From assembly GCA_002914805.1 (NCBI GenBank), contig JXTB01000050.1, forward strand, positions 885,317 to 949,316: DNA of 64,000 bases. The letters run 5' to 3'. The notes below the pieces were generated by a model, which had not been told where the DNA came from, ran no database searches, and saw nothing but the letters and a program-made list of their open reading frames with translations. The translations under genes and the position numbers were made by a program. This DNA comes from Parasponia andersonii (lineage: Eukaryota > Streptophyta > Magnoliopsida > Rosales > Cannabaceae). Shown one piece after another: positions 58,765-64,000 of the stretch; positions within the stretch are counted from its first letter, which is position 1, and every line of letters starts with the position of its first letter.

Positions 58765-59948
58765 AGAAAATAATTCTTGCAGGATAAGGTATGAAGGTAT
58801 GGTGATGCAAGATCTGATTTTGCATTATCCTATGATTTACATGGTGACAATTAAAAGTGGATTCACCATCAGAATGCACGTAACTTAACCAATTTGCTAA
58901 CAAATGCATTATTTTGATTTATAGAAATTGATGAGATTGAATGTTACCTGTGTCCTCCTATGTTGTATTGTTGCATCTTAAGTTTCGATTTTCCTGAACT
59001 GCGTATTAAAATGTTTCTTTAGTCCAGTTTTTTCAAATATACGGCAAGCCCTTTGAGCATTATGCTCATTTAAAAAGAGTATATTCAAATGTGTCTAGAT
59101 AGTTGTTGTTTTGCTTGATTATTATAAGTATTTATGTAATAATATTGTCATCAGTTGCAATCTGGACCATAAAAGATTGTTGGTATTGACAAAAGAAGTT
59201 CTAATGTACGATTATACTTGTATGCGTCCAATAAGCATGTCTAGTTGGTTCCATTGTTTGTTTATGGAATAATTCGTTTCTTTTTTATTTATTAAACAGA
59301 TTCTTATCGTACTAATAATTTCTTGGGATGGTTATACATCCAGAGACATGTTTGAAACTTATACCCGAAATGTTTATTCTTTACTTTATTCAGCCTAAAA
59401 CCTGAATTGACTCAAAGTTTTTTAGAGCTCATTGGGGTATATATTGAATTCAATGTGAATTTGATTTCTGTCAGTATATAGGAGGCTACCACTGCAGATG
59501 AGGACAAAGGAAGGAGGAACACTTCTTTCCTTCAGGAAGCAATACTTCTCAGGTACAGTGCAAATCACTTAAAATTCACTCAATTTTCCTAGTTTTTTGG
59601 ACTTGAACAATGGAGCTATACAGCTTTACTTCACCCTCTGTCCCTCAAACTAGATGCAAATGGTGCAAAATAACAAAACCATATACAAAATTTAGAACCA
59701 TAAGTTGTGAATTAATTTCTAAAAGCTGGTACTTATGAAAAGCATCATAAACAACAGTTCCAATTCACTTGCAAAACTGGGTACGTACATTGAATTTATG
59801 CTACACAAAAATTTCACTCTGTCTTATTCATTCTTAAGAATCTGCACTGTCTTTGTTTATACATCATTCTCACATAAACAAGAATACACCTTGTATCTTG
59901 TGGAGATGCACACATTTAAAGGAGGACAAAAGTGAGTGCAAAATATTT
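58765..59948. other. Convergent intergenic region with both 3' UTRs
   Basis: It holds the 3' ends of the PPR gene (+) and the cellulose synthase gene (-), 1184 bp apart at the stop codons. It is AT-rich, with no further gene. No terminator structure is expected for plant mRNAs, and poly(A) sites were not assigned. Confidence 0.6.
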
Positions 59949-62900
59949 TCAGCAATTGAGTCCACATTGCTTAACATCAGGCCCCTTGGTCTTCATTACA
60001 AATGGGTCAATCCGGACCCAAAGTAAGGAGAAGATAGAAGCCAAAAGCACTGACCATATCACAACAATTGTTGGTGTTCTGTTCTGCCGCCCCATCAGAC
60101 CTTTAAGGAAGGGGTAGAGATGGACAATCACCCAGAATGCAAAGAAGAGCTTTCCAAAGAGAGGTCCCCATGATTGGTATCCATTGTTTATGGCATCTGC
60201 AATGCCAGCAACAACTCCAACAATGTTGATGATTAAGAGAGTGGTTGGAGGAATTAGGAGTGTTGTCCATTTAAAGGCATACAACTCTCCAAACTCCTCG
60301 TCATCTGTTGCCTTTGATGTGACAGTAAAGTTGGTGTCAATTCCAGCCAAAATCTTCAGAAGACCTTGCACAACAGCAAACAGGTGAGCTGACACACCAC
60401 CAATGACCCAGAACTGCTCATTTCTCCACCACTCTTCAATGCTAACTCCACTCCATCTTAGCTCAAGAATGCCCGTTGCGAAGATTGATATAAACAGAGA
60501 AATGAAGAAGAGACTGGCAAAGGTGCTTATCTGTATCATGAACAAATCAAAAATAATTTTACCACCTGAAGGAAAAATGTACTGGTAAAGGAATAGTTTT
60601 CTCATATTTTGTTCAACCAGATACGCTCTAGAAAGTTTTAACTATTATGTCTAGGGAGTTGATAACAGTTCAAAATACTCTTGTCATCCTGTCATTTAGT
60701 TGGAACTTATGGAGAATTTGTTGGTTTTTTTTTTTTTCTTGCATTAGATTACTTTCTAGGTACCATAAAATATGTTCAATGAGAAAAGTTACTGAAGATA
60801 ATTACTGGTGGCATGATGAATTTATCAGTGAGCAAGCAGATTGCAGGGAGGGTACAGTAGGCAAGAAGAGGCAGGGAAGTAAAAGGGTAGACAGTTGTGT
60901 TGACATAAGCAAATCGCTCAAGCCACTTGAGCTTTCCTTCCTTGTGGCCATACCAAAGGGGACAGTGGTGACTGAAGAAGATTTCAATGGACCCTAGAGC
61001 CCACCGAAGCACCTGGTTGAGCCTATCTGAAAGATTGATGGGTGCTGTACCCTTGAATGCAGGTCTCTTTGGCATACAGTATATTGACCTCCAACCCCGG
61101 CAGTGCATCTTAAAGCCAGTCAGAATATCCTCTGTGATAGATCCGTAAATCCACCCTAGCTGCATAAGCAAGAAGCAAGTAAATTTTCAGTTCCATGTCT
61201 ACTCGACCGTTTCCTCTGAACCTCATCATAAACACATTGTACATATATTTATGGTAATAGAATACTACAAATAACTAGGTAAGAAGCTATGTAGACAAAT
61301 GACAGTTTTACAATTGGTCTTACTTCAGAATAGTTCAAAAATACGAAATGCAATCTCAAACTTGATTAAGAGATGACACTAACTTGAAATACTCGATGAT
61401 ATCGAAAAATATTAAAGAATAATGGAAAAAACAATAAAGTTTACCTCTCGACCCCATTCTGTTTTGTCTTCATAACCACAACTGATGACGTGAATTGCTT
61501 CCTTGAGTAGGGCTGCTGGACTCGAGGAAGGAGGGACACCGCCTTCGATCATCAAGGTTGAAGTCACAAATATTGCAGACTGCCCGAATTTCTTTTCGAA
61601 ATTCATCTGGGACATCAGCATCTCCTTGTCATCTTCCACAGCTACTCAGAAAATGAACATAAATTTAGACAACTTGAAAGGAATAGTACCATTAGAAAGT
61701 AAGAAAACTTTTTTTTCTTTTTTTCTTTTTTTTTAAACCAGGAAGTTAGTTATAGCATAAAGATCTCAACAGACCATGTAGGCTTGCTCCTTCTCCATTT
61801 GCCTCGTTCTTGACATGCTTGGGAAGCTTCTTGCGGCGGCCAAAGCAGGGGCAGCAGTCACAGCTCACCATCTTCGGACGCTTTGGACCCTTTGGAGGAT
61901 TGTAGCCATATAAGGCTTGCCTTCTGAAGACACATCCTGTACCGACATATACCGGACCTTGAACACCATCTAGGCCTCTCATGTTAATCTACGAAAGGAA
62001 AGAGGGAACGTAGACATTTCCGTTATAATTTACTGAAAATAGTAGCATTAAAGGCTTTTTGATGTTGAGCTTCTTGCAGTGACTTACATCAAAGAAGACT
62101 GAGTTCTTGTTGGCATATCGATCATTCTTATCAATACCATCAAATCTTTGAGGGAACTGGACATAGCAAACATTCTTTCCCACCTGAGGGTCCATCAAGA
62201 AACACATGGCCTCTCTCACAGCCTTGCTATTGTTCACATAATGATCACAATCCAAGTTCAGCATGAAAGGAGCATTGGTAAGCACTGCAGATACTCGAAC
62301 CTGAAATTTACAAAAAGCTGTGATGTATATTTTGAATATTCTAGTGCTAACAACGCTGTTACTAGTAAACGCTAAAATACTCGCACTGATTTGCTCTGGA
62401 TAGAATAAAGAGAACCATTCTATAAATGTATTTCTTACGAACTTCCATCGAGAAAACAACATTAAAGAATGCTCGAAAAGCTTACCAGGCAATTCATGGC
62501 ACCGGCTTTCTTGTGATGTTGGAAACCAGGCCTTTTCTCACGAGAGACATAGACGAGACGAGGAAGTTCATTTCCCTCAGTGTCAAGTCCTCCGCTGTGA
62601 CCAAGAAAAACCTGAATCATACCAGGGTGATCCTTGGTGTTATTACCAGGCCATGGTGTTCCATCTTGCATGATCCAACCTTCTGGAGGAACCTTTGAAG
62701 CTTTGGCCACAAGAGCATTTACCCTCACCTTGAATTCCTCGTACTCTCTCTGTCATAAACCAGCAAATAAACAATGACTTATTAGCTATAAAAAAAAATT
62801 CTAAAAAAAAAAGGTGGTGAAGTATCACCATACATCTATTCGCAGTAAAACAGAATTGTCACATTAGAAAAAGTGAGAGCAACTGGATTCACTACTAATT

Positions 62901-64000
62901 GACAACTCTAATTCATGTGTAGCATTCTTCTTCGTGTTTAGTTAATTAATTGGGTTTGAGACAAACCTTCATAGCACGTCTCTCCTTGACAAAAGTAGGC
63001 TGAACTTTGTCCTTGAGGTAATCAATCTTCTCACAGAAGTACATCTCAGGGGCTCTTGGCTCTATGGAAAATTTCTTGCAGAAAGGAACCCATTTCCGAG
63101 CAAACTCTGCGGTTTCAGATAAGGCTTCGAATGTGAGCATGGAAGCTCCATCATCAGAAATGTAGCATGAGATATTGTCAACTGGGTAGTCCATTGCCAA
63201 GATTGAAAGCACTGTGTTGGCTGTAACAAGAGGAGGCTCCTTCATTGGGTCCACTGTACTTACAAACACATCAACTGGAGCAAGCATGTTTGGCTCTCCC
63301 TCCCTCTCAAACCTACATAAATAACCGGTTAATTACACATGATTACACATACATGTAGGACTATATTTCACAATCAGAATTCCCCCAACTTGTTTTGCTG
63401 AACTCAAGATTGAAATCGGGTCTACTCACTGAATCCTATAATCTGTAAGAGGCAGGAAATTCAAGCATATTACTAAATGTAGGTCTCCCCCCCCCCCCCA
63501 AAACATATGGAAGTAAACTATGAGCCTGACAATTCGATTTAGCCCCCATGGATAAGTGAAAATAGATAGGTTTAAACTAAAAGATTTAAGCCTATTAAGT
63601 TGTTTGATCGAAAGTTTATGTCAACTAATTGAGTTAATTAGTAAAGCCACTTGGCGTTGGATCTTAGGAACTTAATAAAAAAGAATGTTCAACAAATGAA
63701 ACTTCTTTGTCAAAAATCTATACTTCTTAACTCTCTTTTTTTCCCCCTAATTTAGGGTACTAAATTTATACGTACCTGATTGAGAGACGATCAAGATAGG
63801 TCTCACGATCAATAGGGAACCATTTGGGGAACTGATCAAGAATCCATGAAAGGGCAAACCATATTTCACATACCACCGAAGTCAACCAGAGACCAATGGA
63901 TTCATGAACAGGGTTCAGAAGTCTATATCGAAGGAACAGGGCCAAGATGAACAGCCGAGCCACAATCACCATTCGATATGGATTGATCCTGTTTGATGGG
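59949..64000 (-). CDS. CESA7: Cellulose synthase catalytic subunit, secondary-wall CESA7-like (5' part outside the window)
   Basis: Exons from the 3' end: 59949-60530, 60806-61159, 61445-61641, 61775-61988, 62088-62300, 62486-62749, 62967-63312 and 63776 to beyond 64000. All borders are GT-AG and the phases agree. About 797 residues are visible. The RING-like zinc finger and roughly 240 N-terminal residues lie outside. The visible part begins at the first membrane segments ([19 protein letters not shown]). The glycosyltransferase family 2 residues are present: DDG in [12 protein letters not shown] in [13 protein letters not shown] in [11 protein letters not shown] and QVLRW. Six more membrane segments follow, and the protein ends in CGLNC. 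The class-specific region ([11 protein letters not shown]) and the end suit the CESA7/IRX3 class, which with CESA4 and CESA8 builds secondary-wall cellulose at the plasma membrane. The class is judged from memory. Confidence 0.93.

Noticed and set aside
1-64000. Search for CRISPR arrays, operons, bacterial-type promoters or phage genes
   Set aside because: None were seen. Introns, LTR elements and gene families show plant nuclear DNA.

Overview
This is a plant nuclear genomic window, almost certainly from a eudicot. It is AT-rich and has GT-AG introns, plant-specific gene families and many plant retrotransposons. Two runs of Ns (775 and 23 bases) and one isolated N show a draft assembly. I cannot name the species. 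Nothing bacterial or viral was recognised.

Four protein-coding host genes are supported. (1) 10463-18887 (+): a 13-exon gene for a chloroplast-type FAD-dependent oxidoreductase of the PDE327 family, 703 aa. (2) 46728-50108 (+): a QWRF-motif microtubule-associated protein, AUG8-like, 621 aa, with a separate non-coding first exon near 44.6-44.95 kb. (3) 56419-58764 (+): a single-exon DYW-class PPR protein, 781 aa, close to the Arabidopsis editing factor MEF29. (4) 59949-64000 (-): the C-terminal three quarters of a cellulose synthase, best matched to the secondary-wall class CESA7. It is tail-to-tail with the PPR gene and its N-terminus lies outside the window. From memory, the first three correspond to the consecutive Arabidopsis loci At4g30720, At4g30710 and At4g30700, so this looks like an old syntenic block pulled apart by transposons.

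The rest is mostly mobile DNA. 1-6.2 kb: decayed 3' half of a Ty3/gypsy element whose 3' LTR holds a complete solo LTR with a perfect 5-bp target duplication. 6.3-9.9 kb: MITEs, a SINE and a tandem duplication. 23.6-30.1 kb: a deleted Ty3/gypsy element containing a solo LTR that contains another solo LTR. 33.1-40.8 kb: a Ty1/copia element with a perfect 5-bp target duplication. It sits in the tail of a LINE and is itself split by a truncated antisense Ty3/gypsy element flanked by a 195-bp duplication of copia sequence. 52.4-55.3 kb: a decayed LTR remnant, a perfect 68-bp tandem duplication and a CACTA-like terminus.

The genes do not form a functional cluster. Their products act in the plastid, on microtubules, in organelle RNA editing and in cell-wall synthesis. 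I found no convincing undescribed system. The best leads are the nested-insertion history with readable junctions, a cluster of E2F and MSA-like sites upstream of the AUG8-like gene, and a promoter-like island at 32.0-32.5 kb with no gene after it.
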